Translations under genes and position numbers: made by a program | Assembly: GCF_003206715.1 (NCBI RefSeq) | Contig: NZ_PZJU01000011.1 | Span: 1-64,000, forward strand | Reading direction: 5' to 3' | DNA: 64,000 bases | DNA from: Salinicola peritrichatus | GTDB lineage: Bacteria; Pseudomonadota; Gammaproteobacteria; Pseudomonadales; Halomonadaceae | Part shown: positions 41,834-51,986 of the stretch, in pieces | How positions within the stretch are numbered: position 1 is the first letter of the stretch | Layout: each line of letters opens with the position of its first letter | Notes under the pieces: model-generated | Databases searched by the model: none | What the model saw: the letters and a program-made list of their open reading frames with translations, nothing else | Told to the model about the DNA's origin: nothing

Positions 41834-43222
41834 TTATGCCAGCGGTTGGGCCGCCGGCCGTGGCATGTCTTGCCATTCGGCTTCGTCGGCATCCAGCGCG
41901 CGATGGGCCGACTCCGGCAGCCGCAGTCCGCCCCACATCGCCAGCAGGGTGATCGCGATCAGGTAGAACGCCGGCGACAGATTGTTTCCGGTGCGCTCGA
42001 TCAGCCAGGTCGCCACCAGCGGTGCGGTACCGCCGAAGATCGTATAGGCCAGGTTGTAGCACAGTGCCGAAGCGGTGTAGCGCACCCGCGTCGGGAACTG
42101 CTCCGACAGCAGCACCGCCGTCACCACGCCGCAGATCACCGCGCCCACCGCCATCAACGCCGCACCGGTCATCGATGCCAGCCACTCGCCGCTACCGGCC
42201 AGCGTGTAAGCCGGGAATACCGCCACGATCAGACTGATACCCGCGCTCAGTACCGTCTTGCGGCGGCCGACGCGATCGGCATAGCGTCCGATCAATGGGC
42301 AGAGCAGAGCGGCGAAGACCAGCGCGCCCAGGCTGGCCAGCAGCGCGGTGGTCTGCGAGGCCTGGCCGACGACCTGCATGTAGGTGGTGAAATAGGTGGT
42401 GAACATATAGAACGACAGTGCCGTGACCGAGATGAAGGCACTGAGACAGACGATGGTGGCACCGTGGGAGCGGACCGTCTCGGCGAGTGGCGAGTGGGGC
42501 ACGTCGTGTTGTGCCTTCAGCGCCTGGAACGCCGGTGACTCATCGAGCCGCAGCCGCATGTAGAGTCCGATCAGGCCCAGCGGCGCGGCGATCAGAAAGG
42601 GAATGCGCCAGCCCCAGGCAGCCAGAGCTTCTTCCGAAAGCAGGGCGCTGACGGCATAGGCCAGTGCCGCCGCGGTGGCGAAGGCGGTGAAGGTCGAGAC
42701 CGGCACGAAGCTGCCGTAGCGTGCCTTGTGCCGGCGTGGCGCGTGTTCCATGACGAAAGCGCAGGCACCGGCGTACTCGCCCCCGGCGGAAAAGCCCTGG
42801 ACGCAGCGTGCCAGCGCCAATGCCAGCGGTGCCAACAGGCCGACGCTTTGATAGGTCGGCAGTAGACCGATCAATGTGGTGGCACCGGCCATCAGCAGTA
42901 CCGTCATGGCCAGCACTCGCTTGCGCCCGATCTTGTCGCCCAGCATGCCGAAGAAGATGCCGCCGAGAGGGCGCAGCGCGAACGACACCGCGAACACGGC
43001 GAATGTCTGCAGCAGGGCAAGTGAATCGTCGCCGGGCGGGAAGAAGTGGTGCGAGATGATCACGGCGAGAAAGCCGTAGACGGCGAAGTCGAACCACTCG
43101 ACGAAATTGCCGATCGCCGAGGCGGCGATCACCTTGCGCAGGATGGAAAGATCGACTTCGTCTGGCGAGGGGGGTATCGACGAGGTCGCGGTGGCGAAGT
43201 CATTGTTGTTGGGTCGGGCCAT
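41834..43222 (-). CDS. MHS-family MFS transporter
   Basis: The 462-residue, 12-segment transporter has the metabolite:H+ symporter pattern: NFVEWFDFAVYGFLA in segment 1, ALRPLGGIFFGMLGDKIGRKRVLA in loop 2-3, GFSAGGEYAGA in segment 5 and AWGWRIPFL. Relatives carry proline, betaine, alpha-ketoglutarate or citrate. It precedes nothing obvious on its strand; the SDR gene lies 122 bases upstream. Its substrate might be an osmolyte or a dicarboxylate. Confidence 0.92.
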   Translation of the reverse strand: MARPNNNDFATATSSIPPSPDEVDLSILRKVIAASAIGNFVEWFDFAVYGFLAVIISHHFFPPGDDSLALLQTFAVFAVSFALRPLGGIFFGMLGDKIGRKRVLAMTVLLMAGATTLIGLLPTYQSVGLLAPLALALARCVQGFSAGGEYAGACAFVMEHAPRRHKARYGSFVPVSTFTAFATAAALAYAVSALLSEEALAAWGWRIPFLIAAPLGLIGLYMRLRLDESPAFQALKAQHDVPHSPLAETVRSHGATIVCLSAFISVTALSFYMFTTYFTTYMQVVGQASQTTALLASLGALVFAALLCPLIGRYADRVGRRKTVLSAGISLIVAVFPAYTLAGSGEWLASMTGAALMAVGAVICGVVTAVLLSEQFPTRVRYTASALCYNLAYTIFGGTAPLVATWLIERTGNNLSPAFYLIAITLLAMWGGLRLPESAHRALDADEAEWQDMPRPAAQPLA

Positions 43223-43344
43223 GCCGAAGCCTCCAGGGCTGGAGAGAGGAAGACTTCAGCCTAAGGCGTCAGTAGGCGGAGCAATGCCCTGCCCGCGACA
43301 GGAGTTTGCGTGCTTACGACGCGCCTTCCGTCAGGCAAGGGCGA

Positions 43345-44115
43345 CTAGAGCCCGCCGGTCACTTCGATCACCGACCCCGTGACATAGCTCGTTTCCGCCG
43401 ATAGCAGCCAGGCGATGGCGTTGGCGATCTCTGCGGGCTGGCCGGGGCGACCGAGCGGTATGTTGGCGGCGACTCGCCTGGCGCGATCCGGCTCGCCGGA
43501 GCGGGCATGGATGGTGGTATCGGTGGTGCCGGGCGAGACCGCATTGACGAGAATGTTCGCCCCCGCCAGCTCCTTGGCCAGTCCCCGAGTGAGCGCTTCC
43601 AGGCCGGCCTTGGCAGCAGCGTAGACGACGTACTCATTGGGCGAGCCCGTGCGGGCGGCGACCGAAGAGACGTTGACGATGGACGAGCGCAGGCTGCGGC
43701 CCTGCCAGCGGCGCGCGGCTTCCCGGCACAGTCTGGCCGGGCCGGCGAGGTTGACGGCAATGACCCGTTCCAACTCGTCGTCTCCGAGTTCGGCGAGCGG
43801 CCCCAGTCCGCCGGTGATGCCGGCATTGTTGACCAGAGCCACGGGATCGCCGAGCGCTTCGGCGGCCGCGAAGATGCGTGCCGGAGCGTCGCGCTCGGCG
43901 ACGTCGCAGCGCAGGCCGCGAACCACCGGGCCGCCATCGGCGAACGTGCGCTCCAACGCATCCGCTTCCTCGGGCGATTGGGCATGCGTGAACAGTACGC
44001 CCCAGCCGTCGCGGTGCAGGCGCTCGACCAGACTGGCGCCGATGCCGCGTGAGCCGCCGGTGACAATGGCGATAGGGGATGCCGCTTCGCTGGGGTGTCG
44101 ATTCGAAATCTGCAT
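43345..44115 (-). CDS. Short-chain dehydrogenase/reductase
   Basis: The classical SDR of 256 residues has TGGSRGIGAS (NAD(P) site), NNAGITGG, the catalytic Ser in NVSSVAA and the YAAAK motif in VVYAAAKAGLE. The arginine after the glycine motif favours NADP. The ATG at 44115 matches family starts. It lies 88 bases after the HglS-type dioxygenase gene on the same strand and may reduce or oxidise a related keto or hydroxy acid. Confidence 0.9.
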   Translation of the reverse strand: MQISNRHPSEAASPIAIVTGGSRGIGASLVERLHRDGWGVLFTHAQSPEEADALERTFADGGPVVRGLRCDVAERDAPARIFAAAEALGDPVALVNNAGITGGLGPLAELGDDELERVIAVNLAGPARLCREAARRWQGRSLRSSIVNVSSVAARTGSPNEYVVYAAAKAGLEALTRGLAKELAGANILVNAVSPGTTDTTIHARSGEPDRARRVAANIPLGRPGQPAEIANAIAWLLSAETSYVTGSVIEVTGGL

Positions 44116-44203
44116 GAGTCGATGTCTGCCGCTGAGGTTTTGTTTCGCTCCCGGAACGCTTGTCGTCGGTGTCGCCGGCGGTTTCCGGGGGCTCCAGGTT
44201 GGT

Positions 44204-45571
44204 TCACAGGCCCAATTGCTGGCGCACGCGTTCCCAGGAGTCGTTCTGCCATCGGGCGTAGAGCTCGAACTCGTCGTACACAGGGCGGCCGAGAGCCAGT
44301 TCGAAAGCGCTGCGGCTGGATTCACCGGCATAGGCCCGGGGACGAGCATCGCCCAGGTTCGACTGGAAGATCCCGGCGGCGCTGACCGGCAGAAAATCCT
44401 CGTAGGTGATCGGCGTAGCCTCGACCCAGCCTTCGCTGATCAGCGCCTCGGCCTCGCGGGGAGCAGGCTCGCCGGCGGCCAGCCGCTCGCGGCCACTCTT
44501 GCTGAGCCGGTAGCGGAAATAAGCCAACTGGTCACGGCGCAGCGTCTCTTCGTCGTCGGGGAAGTTGGCGAAGATATCACCCAGTTGGCGCTGGTGGGCC
44601 AGGTTGTCGGTGGCCGCAGGTGCCTGACGTGAACGCGCGAGTAGTTCATCGTAGCGTTGCCGGCCTTTCGGCGTGAGCGCGGCGCCGCGCTGTTCGATCT
44701 CGCCGAAACGGGCGGTGTGCGTACCGCCTTCGGCGCCGGCGAAGCGGATCGGTTCCTCGAGCGCCTTGAAGCTGGTCTGGCGCAGCAGGATCGGAACGCG
44801 TCGCCGTGGTGGGCCTTCGATCACCGCCTTGGGCGTGATGCCGTAGTCGGGCATGGCGGCCTGGGCGGCATCGATATCCAGCGTGCGCGGCGTCAGGTGA
44901 TTGATGTGCGGGCCGCGAAAACAGACCACGTCGGCGACCAGACGATGCGCATCGTGCAAGGCCCGGTAGGTGTCGTGATCGACGGTGGCATCACGATGCC
45001 AGCGGAAGGTCTCCAGGATTTCGGCGACGAAGCGTCCGGCCTGCTCGTGGTCGAAGCCGCCCTGGTGTTCGCCGAGTTCGATCAGCTCGCGTGCGCCGGG
45101 CGTGAAGATGTCGCGCTTGGAAAGGATCGCCGCCGCCTGGCGTCGAAGGGTGTCGTCTTCGATCAGCTCCAGGCGTAGCAGGGAGGTAAAGATACGGAAC
45201 GGATTGCGCTTGAGCGAGGCCTCGTCGATCGGACGGAAGGCGGTGGAATGCACCGGCACGCCGGCGGGGGAGAGATCGTAATAACCGACCGGGAACATTC
45301 CCATCAGCGCGAAGACACGGCGCAGGGTAGCCAGCTCTTCGGCGGTGCCGACGCGGATGGCACCGTGGCGCTCGATGTCGAGCCGCGCGGTCTCGTCATC
45401 GGCATGCAAGCGTGCCGCCAGCCGAGGATCGGCATCCATGGCTCGCCGGTTGATGGCGCCGACGAGCTCGAGCAGCGTGCCGTATTGGGGGACTTCCTGC
45501 CGGTACATATCGGACATCGCCTGCGAGAAAGCGCTGCGGATGTCGTCGGGGGAGACCAGGGAAAGTGTCAT
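44204..45571 (-). CDS. hglS: 2-oxoadipate dioxygenase/decarboxylase, HglS (DUF1338) family
   Basis: HglS, a VOC-fold Fe(II) enzyme of D-lysine catabolism in Pseudomonas, converts 2-oxoadipate to D-2-hydroxyglutarate. This 455-residue protein has YDLSPAGVPVHSTAFRPI with a metal histidine, RGPHINHLTPRTLDID with a second, and ELALGRPVYDEFELY near the C-terminus, as in the YdcJ/DUF1338 family. The ATG at 45571 agrees with the family start. No other lysine-pathway gene is visible nearby. The family call is firm; the substrate is assigned from the family. Confidence 0.85.
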   Translation of the reverse strand: MTLSLVSPDDIRSAFSQAMSDMYRQEVPQYGTLLELVGAINRRAMDADPRLAARLHADDETARLDIERHGAIRVGTAEELATLRRVFALMGMFPVGYYDLSPAGVPVHSTAFRPIDEASLKRNPFRIFTSLLRLELIEDDTLRRQAAAILSKRDIFTPGARELIELGEHQGGFDHEQAGRFVAEILETFRWHRDATVDHDTYRALHDAHRLVADVVCFRGPHINHLTPRTLDIDAAQAAMPDYGITPKAVIEGPPRRRVPILLRQTSFKALEEPIRFAGAEGGTHTARFGEIEQRGAALTPKGRQRYDELLARSRQAPAATDNLAHQRQLGDIFANFPDDEETLRRDQLAYFRYRLSKSGRERLAAGEPAPREAEALISEGWVEATPITYEDFLPVSAAGIFQSNLGDARPRAYAGESSRSAFELALGRPVYDEFELYARWQNDSWERVRQQLGL

Positions 45572-45746
45572 GGCGCACTCGTGGCCGGAAAATAGAACTC
45601 CATGCAACGCTATCGCGCCAGCGCTGGCAAGAGCCGGAGGCACCTGTTGAGACCAATCGACAATCTCGTGTCGCATTGATAAAAGTCGCGCGGAAGCGGC
45701 GGGGAAGACCGCCGGCAGCCGAATTCCGCGGGCGCCGGCGGTGTGG

Positions 45747-47234
45747 TCAGCGTGGTTGGCGTCGCTTCCATGCCAGCCCGGGCATTAGCATCAGCAGCGC
45801 CAACAGCCAGGTCGGCCAACTGCCGGTACGGGTGAACGGCGTCAGACCGGTCATCGGTGCGACATTGCCGACCACACTGGTTGCCTCGAACTGCGGTGCA
45901 CGCTCCTGGAGGCGGCCCTGGTCGTCGATGATCGCGGTCACGCCGTTGCTGGTGGCGCGAATCACGTATCGGCCGTTTTCCAGCGCCCGCAGGCGCGCCA
46001 TCTGCAGATGCTGCAGCGGACCGATGGAACGACCGAACCAGGTGTCGTTGGAGACCGTCAATATCACGTTGGCATCGCGGGCGCGCCCGGCGACCAGATC
46101 GGGATAGATGATTTCGTAGCAGATGGCGCTGCCGATGGCGATACCGTGGGTCAGTATCGGCGGTTGCGAATCGGCGCCGGCAGCGAAATCGGACATCGGC
46201 AGGTCGAAGAAATCGATGATGCCGCGCAACAGAAAGTCCAGCGGCAGGAACTCGCCGAACGGCACCAGATGCGCCTTGCGGTATTCGCCACGGGTTTCGC
46301 CAACGCCGACGATGGCGTTGTAGTAGTGGCCGCTTGCGTCGCGCTGGACGATCCCGGTCAGCAACGCCGTCTCGGGCGCCAGGGTGGTTTGCAAGCGCTC
46401 CAGGAACGGTCGCGCCTGTTCCTCGAACATCGGCAGTGCGGTCTCCGGCCAGACGATGAGGTCGACATCGTCCGGCAGCTCGCGGCTCATGCGGGTATAG
46501 GTATTGACCGCGTTGCGCTGGCCATCGGCGCTCCATTTGGCCAGTTGCGGCAAATTGCCCTGCAGCAGCGCCACGCGCAGCGGGTCGGCGGCCTGTTGTG
46601 TCCAGTGTGTCGGCAGCGCCAGCGGCACCAGCCACAGCGCGGCGACAGGCATCGCGGCCCACCAGCGGCGGCGACAGAACTCGACCAGCAGCGTGCCGCT
46701 CAGTGCAACGATCAGCGACAGCAGGTAGACGCCGCCGATGGGTGCCCAGGGTGCCAGCGGCGAGTCGACCTGGGCGCTGCCCAGCAAAAGCCATGGGAAG
46801 CCGGTGAACGCCCAGCTACGGAAGGCTTCGCCCAATACCCAAACGCCGGCGAAACTGAGAAAAGCCAGGCGGGGCGAGGTGAAGCGACGATAGAGCCCGA
46901 AGATGAAGGCGTGAAACAGCGCCAGGGTACCGACGAACAGCGCGGTCAGGAACAGCGCCAGCGGTGCCCCGGTATAGCCATAATCGTGGATCGAGACGTA
47001 GACCCAGGACGCCCCGGTGCCGAACAGGCCGACGCCGAATAGCCAGCCGTGCAGGGCGGCTTGTCCTACCGTCAGACGGTGCCGGCCCAGATACATCAGG
47101 GCAACGGCGATCGGTCCCAGCCACCATAGGTGGAAAGGCGCGAAAGAGAGGGTGGAGAAGCCGCCGGCGATCAGCGCGGCCAGATAGCCGGGCCAGGGAC
47201 GACGGGCGGAAATCAACGGCTTGGCGGGCGGCAT
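45747..47234 (-). CDS. lnt: Apolipoprotein N-acyltransferase
   Basis: Lnt N-acylates the lipid-modified cysteine of lipoproteins at the inner membrane. The 495-residue protein has six to eight N-terminal membrane segments and a periplasmic nitrilase-fold domain with the triad Glu (VWPETALPMFE), Lys (RKAHLVPFGEFLP) and Cys (AICYEIIYPDL). AAGGAG precedes the ATG. It ends the chain corC-lnt after a dispersed repeat. Confidence 0.96.
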   Translation of the reverse strand: MPPAKPLISARRPWPGYLAALIAGGFSTLSFAPFHLWWLGPIAVALMYLGRHRLTVGQAALHGWLFGVGLFGTGASWVYVSIHDYGYTGAPLALFLTALFVGTLALFHAFIFGLYRRFTSPRLAFLSFAGVWVLGEAFRSWAFTGFPWLLLGSAQVDSPLAPWAPIGGVYLLSLIVALSGTLLVEFCRRRWWAAMPVAALWLVPLALPTHWTQQAADPLRVALLQGNLPQLAKWSADGQRNAVNTYTRMSRELPDDVDLIVWPETALPMFEEQARPFLERLQTTLAPETALLTGIVQRDASGHYYNAIVGVGETRGEYRKAHLVPFGEFLPLDFLLRGIIDFFDLPMSDFAAGADSQPPILTHGIAIGSAICYEIIYPDLVAGRARDANVILTVSNDTWFGRSIGPLQHLQMARLRALENGRYVIRATSNGVTAIIDDQGRLQERAPQFEATSVVGNVAPMTGLTPFTRTGSWPTWLLALLMLMPGLAWKRRQPR

Positions 47235-47289
47235 GGGGCACTCCTTGCAGAAAGTGCCCCTTATAGCAAAGTTGCCGCACGAATACGTT

Positions 47290-47502
47290 AAGAAACCTCC
47301 GATTAACTATTCCGCTGGGCCATACTGCGTTAAAAATCAACTCAACATGCTCATTTACCCCCGTAAACTCCGCTTTTGACTCGCGACATCCCTGTCGCTC
47401 GCTCTTCGAGCAGCGGAGCTGCCCAAATCGTCAATCCTGACGATTTGTCGTTGATTTTTGCCTTGTCTAGCCTGCGCTCATGACGTTAATTGGAGGCTTC
47501 TT
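47290..47502. repeat. Dispersed intergenic element with terminal inverted repeats (copy 2)
   Basis: The ends AAGAAACCTCCGATTAAC and GTTAATTGGAGGCTTCTT are inverted, matching at 16 of 18 bases. Inside are GTTAAAAATCAAC / GTTGATTTTTG and the core CTCATTTACCCCCGTAAACTC, shared with copy 1. It fills most of the 301-bp gap between corC and lnt, interrupting a normally tight operon. Confidence 0.75.
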
Positions 47503-47535
47503 GAGTGCTTGAAAACCGCATACGCCTACGTGGAA

Positions 47536-48429
47536 TCAGCTTTCGACTCGCCGCGCGGGCGCGTTTGCGACCTCTGCCGGTACGGGCTTGGCCTGCAGCA
47601 GACGAATGCGCCGATTGTCGGCGTTGAGTACGGTGAAACGCCAGTCGCCGAGATCGGCATACTCGTTGCGACGCGGGAGGTGGCCGAAACGCTGCATGAT
47701 CAGCCCGCCCACCGTATCGAACTCCTCGTCGGAGAACTCGGTGCCGAACTGTTCGTTGAAATCCTCGATCGGGGTCAGTGCACGCACCGCGTAGGTGCCA
47801 TCGCCGAGATCGCGGATATCCTCCTCCTCGTCGATGTCGTGCTCATCCTCGATGTCGCCGACGATCTGCTCGAGAATGTCCTCGATGGTGACGATCCCGG
47901 CCGTGCCGCCATATTCGTCGACCACGATGGCCATGTGGTTATGCGTATCGCGGAACTCCTTGAGCAGGCTGTTGAGCCGCTTGGATTCCGGCACGAACAT
48001 GGCCGGGCGCAGCACGTCGCGCAGCGAGAACGCCTCGCGCTCCTCGGCACTGCGCTTGAGCAGCGGCAGCAGATCCTTGACCAGCAGAATGCCGAGCACG
48101 TCGTCCAGGTTGTCGTCGATCACCGGATAGCGCGAGTGCGCCGTCTCCAGGATGGTCGGCAGGCAGTCCTCCGGACGCTGGGTCACGCCGATCGCGGTGA
48201 CCTGTGAACGGGGAATCATGACCTCGCGAACTTGTTGGTCACTGATCTGAAAGGCGCCCTCGATGATCGTCAGGGCGTCCTGATCGAGGTTCAGCCTGGG
48301 GCCGGCCTCGCGCAGAAAGGTGAGCAGCTCCTCGCGGGAGCTGGGTTCGTCGAAATCGCTCGAGAAGGTACTGATCAGCTTTTCCAGCCAGGATCGACTG
48401 TTCTGGCTACTCGATCGGTCTTCGCTCAT
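47536..48429 (-). CDS. corC: CorC/YbeX CBS-domain protein
   Basis: The 297-residue protein has two CBS domains (about 70-190; REVMIPRSQVTAIGV, HMAIVVDEYGGTAGIVTIEDI) and a C-terminal CorC_HlyC transporter-associated domain (DGTYAVRALTPIEDFNEQFG). It is linked to magnesium and cobalt efflux or ribosome-related roles. The order ybeZ-ybeY-ybeX-lnt is standard. Confidence 0.95.
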   Translation of the reverse strand: MSEDRSSSQNSRSWLEKLISTFSSDFDEPSSREELLTFLREAGPRLNLDQDALTIIEGAFQISDQQVREVMIPRSQVTAIGVTQRPEDCLPTILETAHSRYPVIDDNLDDVLGILLVKDLLPLLKRSAEEREAFSLRDVLRPAMFVPESKRLNSLLKEFRDTHNHMAIVVDEYGGTAGIVTIEDILEQIVGDIEDEHDIDEEEDIRDLGDGTYAVRALTPIEDFNEQFGTEFSDEEFDTVGGLIMQRFGHLPRRNEYADLGDWRFTVLNADNRRIRLLQAKPVPAEVANAPARRVES

Positions 48430-48641
48430 GACTGTGGTCTCTTGTCCTCGGATGACGCACGGAAGGGGAAACGATAAGGATGGGAGATGCCGGCGACTGG
48501 CGCGGCATCCATCGGTATACGGGTACGGCCTTCCGCGATCCGGGATCGGCTAGGCGGAGGCTCGTCGGGGTGTTCGGCCGTCAGGGTCGGGGTCTCGCTC
48601 GATCGTTCCCGGTGGCAGGAAGATCTCGTTGACGTCGGCAT
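48426..48641 (-). CDS. Possible small proline/serine-rich protein, doubtful
   Basis: A 71-residue frame begins at an ATG at 48641 and overlaps the corC start by four bases (ATGA). It has a composition rich in Pro, Ser, Arg and Thr, no ribosome site and no family resemblance. The 270-bp gap between ybeY and corC holds nothing else recognisable. It may be noise; the overlap is the only support. Confidence 0.15.
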   Translation of the reverse strand: MPTSTRSSCHRERSSETPTLTAEHPDEPPPSRSRIAEGRTRIPMDAAPVAGISHPYRFPFRASSEDKRPQS

Positions 48642-48699
48642 AGGGCTCAATATCTGGGCTTGATCGTCGCGCTGGGCATCAGTGTTCGAAAAGGGTCAT

Positions 48700-49185
48700 T
48701 CAGACATCCAGGCCCGAATCGTCGGCGCGATAGGGATCCGCGATGTCGAACCGGGCGAGCAGAGCACGTTCCAACGCCTCCATCTGCTCCGCCTCCTCAT
48801 CATCTATATGGTCGTAGCCCAATAAATGCAAGCAGCCATGTATTACCAGATGGGCGTAGTGATCGCGGGTTGACTTGCGCTGCTCGTTAGCCTCCGCGAC
48901 CACGACATCGTGGCAGATCACCAGGTCACCCAGCAGCGGCAATTCGAGACCCGGTGGTGCCTCGAACGGGAACGACAGTACATTGGTCGGCTTGTCCTTG
49001 CCGCGATACTCGCGGTTGAGCTGCTGGCTCTCCGCGCGCTCGACGAAGCGGATCGTCACTTCGCGGCGCGGCTCGTCCTCCGCGTCGAGGACGCAGGCGA
49101 CCCAGCGCTCGAGCTCGGACTGCGACGGCAATCTCGCCTCGGCGCGTTCATCAATCGCGACCTGGCGGTCGATCTCGACGTTCAC
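48700..49185 (-). CDS. ybeY: Endoribonuclease YbeY
   Basis: The 161-residue zinc protein acts in 16S rRNA maturation and ribosome quality control. The zinc motif [11 protein letters not shown] is intact. [18 protein letters not shown] and [12 protein letters not shown] are family blocks. It overlaps phoH by four bases. Confidence 0.97.
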   Translation of the reverse strand: MNVEIDRQVAIDERAEARLPSQSELERWVACVLDAEDEPRREVTIRFVERAESQQLNREYRGKDKPTNVLSFPFEAPPGLELPLLGDLVICHDVVVAEANEQRKSTRDHYAHLVIHGCLHLLGYDHIDDEEAEQMEALERALLARFDIADPYRADDSGLDV

Positions 49186-50237
49186 GAGCGGTTATCGTCC
49201 TTGGTGGCGCGGGCCTGCAAACGCTCTTCGCGGCGCTGGCGCAGGGCGGCTTCCTCGCTGGCCTCGTGATGATCGTAGGCCTCGATGATGCGCTGGACCA
49301 GCGGATGGCGCACGACGTCCTTGGGCGCGAACTGGGTGATGCCGATCCCCGCGGTATCGCGCAGCACTTCGAGCACATGGATCAGACCGGAACTGGAGCC
49401 GCGCGGCAGGTCGACCTGGGTCGCGTCGCCGGTGATCACCGCGGTCGAGCCGAAACCGATACGGGTCAGGAACATTTTCATCTGCTCGCGCGTGGTGTTC
49501 TGGCTCTCATCGAGAATGATGAAGGCGTTGTTGAGCGTGCGTCCGCGCATGTAGGCCAGCGGGGCGATCTCGATCACCTGGCGCTCGATCAGCTTGTTGA
49601 CCTGCTCGAAGCCGAGCATTTCGTAGAGCGCATCGTAGAGCGGCCGCAGATAGGGGTCGATCTTCTGCGCCAGATCGCCGGGCAGAAAACCCAGCTTCTC
49701 GCCGGCCTCGACCGCCGGGCGCACCAGCAGAATGCGCCTGACTTCCTGGCGATTGAGCGCCTCGACCGCCGCCGCCACCGCCAGGTAGGTCTTGCCGGTG
49801 CCCGCCGGGCCGACGCCGAAATTGATGTCGTGGCGGCGGATGCTGGCGACATAGCCCTGCTGGTTGAAGCCGCGCGGCTTGATCAATGCCCGCGGGGTGC
49901 GGATCAACAGGCCACCGGCTTCGACGTCGCCGGTTTCCTCTTCCAGCGCCTCGATGCCCGACTCCTGCAGGTAGAGGTGCACCGTGTCCGGCAGCAGCTC
50001 TTCGGCCTCGGTCTCGCGATAAAGGTGCTCCAACACGTTGGCTGCCGCCTTGACGCTGGCATCCGGACCCGCCAGTTGAAAGGTATTGCCACGATTGCGC
50101 AGCGTCACGCCCAGGCGGGTTTCGATCAGCTTCAGATGTTCGTCGCGCTGGCCGCAGAGGCTGGCCAGGCGCATGGGATCGTTGGGCTCGAGCGTCAGGG
50201 AAACGACGCGATTGGCGGACTGTTGGTCTTGGGTCAA
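49182..50237 (-). CDS. ybeZ: PhoH-family ATPase YbeZ
   Basis: The 351-residue PhoH-like P-loop ATPase carries Walker [13 protein letters not shown] (about residue 148) and Walker [15 protein letters not shown]. The N-terminal KH-like RNA-binding segment precedes it. It works with YbeY on RNA. The next gene upstream is miaB, separated by 161 bases. Confidence 0.96.
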   Translation of the reverse strand: MTQDQQSANRVVSLTLEPNDPMRLASLCGQRDEHLKLIETRLGVTLRNRGNTFQLAGPDASVKAAANVLEHLYRETEAEELLPDTVHLYLQESGIEALEEETGDVEAGGLLIRTPRALIKPRGFNQQGYVASIRRHDINFGVGPAGTGKTYLAVAAAVEALNRQEVRRILLVRPAVEAGEKLGFLPGDLAQKIDPYLRPLYDALYEMLGFEQVNKLIERQVIEIAPLAYMRGRTLNNAFIILDESQNTTREQMKMFLTRIGFGSTAVITGDATQVDLPRGSSSGLIHVLEVLRDTAGIGITQFAPKDVVRHPLVQRIIEAYDHHEASEEAALRQRREERLQARATKDDNRS

Positions 50238-50343
50238 CGCAGAGAGATCCGTCGATGTTGGAAAATGGAAGGCTTCAGCTTACTGCGCCGCTTCCCGTCG
50301 GAGCAATGTTCCAGGGCGCTCGGCGCATGTCGCGAAAGTCGCG

Positions 50344-50369
50344 CGGGCACGACCTCGAGGCCGTGCCCG
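50344..50369 (-). terminator. Hairpin downstream of miaB
   Basis: An 8-bp stem, CGGGCACG / CGTGCCCG, with a 10-base loop lies 30 bases after the miaB stop. There is no T-run, so it is of low strength. Confidence 0.35.
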
Positions 50370-50398
50370 ATAGGGAAGTGGGGACGAAAGATCGGAAC

Positions 50399-51766
50399 TC
50401 AATGGCGCTCCGGGGACGCCAGTTCGCCACGCAGCGAGTTGGGCAGCGCCTCGGTGATGGTGACGTCGACGAAATAGCCGATCAGGGCAGTGGGGTCGTC
50501 GGCGCGGAAGTTGACCACCCGGTTGTTCTCGGTGCGACCGGAAAGCTGCCCTGGATCCTTGGGCGAAAAACCGGTGACCAGAATGCGCTCGGTGTTGCCG
50601 ACCATGCGCCGGCTGATTCGCTGGGTCTGCTGATTGAGCCGATCCTGCAGAATCGCCAGGCGCTGCTTCTTGACCTCGTGAGGGGTGTCGTCCGGCAGGC
50701 TGGAAGCCGGCGTGCCGGGGCGCTTCGAGTAGATGAAGCTGAACGAGGCATCGAAACCGATGCGCTGGATCAGGTCCATGGTGTCCTCGAAGTCGGCGTC
50801 GGTCTCGCCGGGAAAACCGATGATGAAGTCGGACGAGAAGCTGATGTCGGGGCGCAGGGCGCGGATGCGCTCGAGCTTTTCGATGTACATGTCACGGCCG
50901 TGGCCGCGCTTCATCGCCGCCAGGATGCGATCCGAGCCCGATTGCACCGGCAGATGCAGATGGCTGACCAGTTCCGGAATCTCGCCATAGGCTTCGATCA
51001 GGCTGTCGGAGAACTCCACTGGGTGCGAGGTGGTGAAACGGATGCGATCGATGCCGTCGACCGCCGCCACGCAGGCGATCAACTCGGCCAGGTCGATCTC
51101 GTCGCCGGCCTGATCCAGACCGCGATAGGCATTGACGTTCTGGCCCAGCAGGTTGATCTCGCGCACGCCCTGTTCGGCCAGGTGGACGACTTCTTCCATC
51201 ACCGACTCGAACGGCCGCGAGACTTCTTCGCCGCGGGTATAGGGCACCACGCAGAAAGTGCAGTACTTGGAGCAGCCTTCCATCACCGAGACGAACGCCG
51301 TGGCGCCGTCGGACTTGGGTTTGGGCAGATGGTCGAACTTCTCGATTTCCGGGAAGGTGACGTCCACCGCCTGGATCGGCGTGGCGCTCTTGTTGCGCGC
51401 ATCCAGCATGGTCGGCAAGCGGTGCAGCGTCTGCGGGCCGAATACCATGTCGACATGAGGGGCGCGCTTGCGGATGTTCTCGCCTTCCTGGCTCGCCACG
51501 CAGCCGCCGACGCCGATCACCAGATCGGGTTTGGCGGCCTTGAGCTTCTTCCAACGGCCGAGCTGGTGGAATACCTTCTCCTGTGCCTTCTCGCGGATCG
51601 AGCAGGTGTTGAGCAGGATGACGTCGGCTTCGCCCTCGTCGTCGGTGAGTTCGAGACGATGGGATTCGCCCAGCAGATCCGCCATGCGGGCGGAGTCGTA
51701 CTCGTTCATCTGACAGCCGTGCGTCTTGATGAAGAGCTTCTTCGTCATAGGTTGCGTTGCGGCCAT
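50399..51766 (-). CDS. miaB: tRNA-2-methylthio-N6-dimethylallyladenosine synthase
   Basis: The radical-SAM methylthiotransferase acts on position 37 of tRNAs. The 455-residue protein has the N-terminal 4Fe-4S cysteines ([32 protein letters not shown]), the radical-SAM [15 protein letters not shown] motif (Cys-x3-Cys-x2-Cys) and a C-terminal TRAM domain. An in-frame ATG at 51748 ([12 protein letters not shown]) may be the real start. Confidence 0.97.
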   Translation of the reverse strand: MAATQPMTKKLFIKTHGCQMNEYDSARMADLLGESHRLELTDDEGEADVILLNTCSIREKAQEKVFHQLGRWKKLKAAKPDLVIGVGGCVASQEGENIRKRAPHVDMVFGPQTLHRLPTMLDARNKSATPIQAVDVTFPEIEKFDHLPKPKSDGATAFVSVMEGCSKYCTFCVVPYTRGEEVSRPFESVMEEVVHLAEQGVREINLLGQNVNAYRGLDQAGDEIDLAELIACVAAVDGIDRIRFTTSHPVEFSDSLIEAYGEIPELVSHLHLPVQSGSDRILAAMKRGHGRDMYIEKLERIRALRPDISFSSDFIIGFPGETDADFEDTMDLIQRIGFDASFSFIYSKRPGTPASSLPDDTPHEVKKQRLAILQDRLNQQTQRISRRMVGNTERILVTGFSPKDPGQLSGRTENNRVVNFRADDPTALIGYFVDVTITEALPNSLRGELASPERH

Positions 51767-51986
51767 GCGCGCGTCACCGATGCCCGTGAAGTAAACAATG
51801 GGAAAAAGACCGAAGCGGTGCCGGACCGGAGGGGCCGACTACCGTTTTGAGAACGCGACATTATACGGGCGTGGGCGGGAAACAGCCAACCCGGGCTGCT
51901 CGCATGGGGCGGTGGCTGTGGTACCCTTGCGCCTATTTACGATGGCGGCCGGTGGTGCCGATGATTTTTGAGAGAGTCGTTCGTTT

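Noticed and set aside
50255-51850. 531-residue plus-strand open frame opposite miaB
   Set aside because: It mirrors miaB codon structure and has no independent ribosome site or motif.
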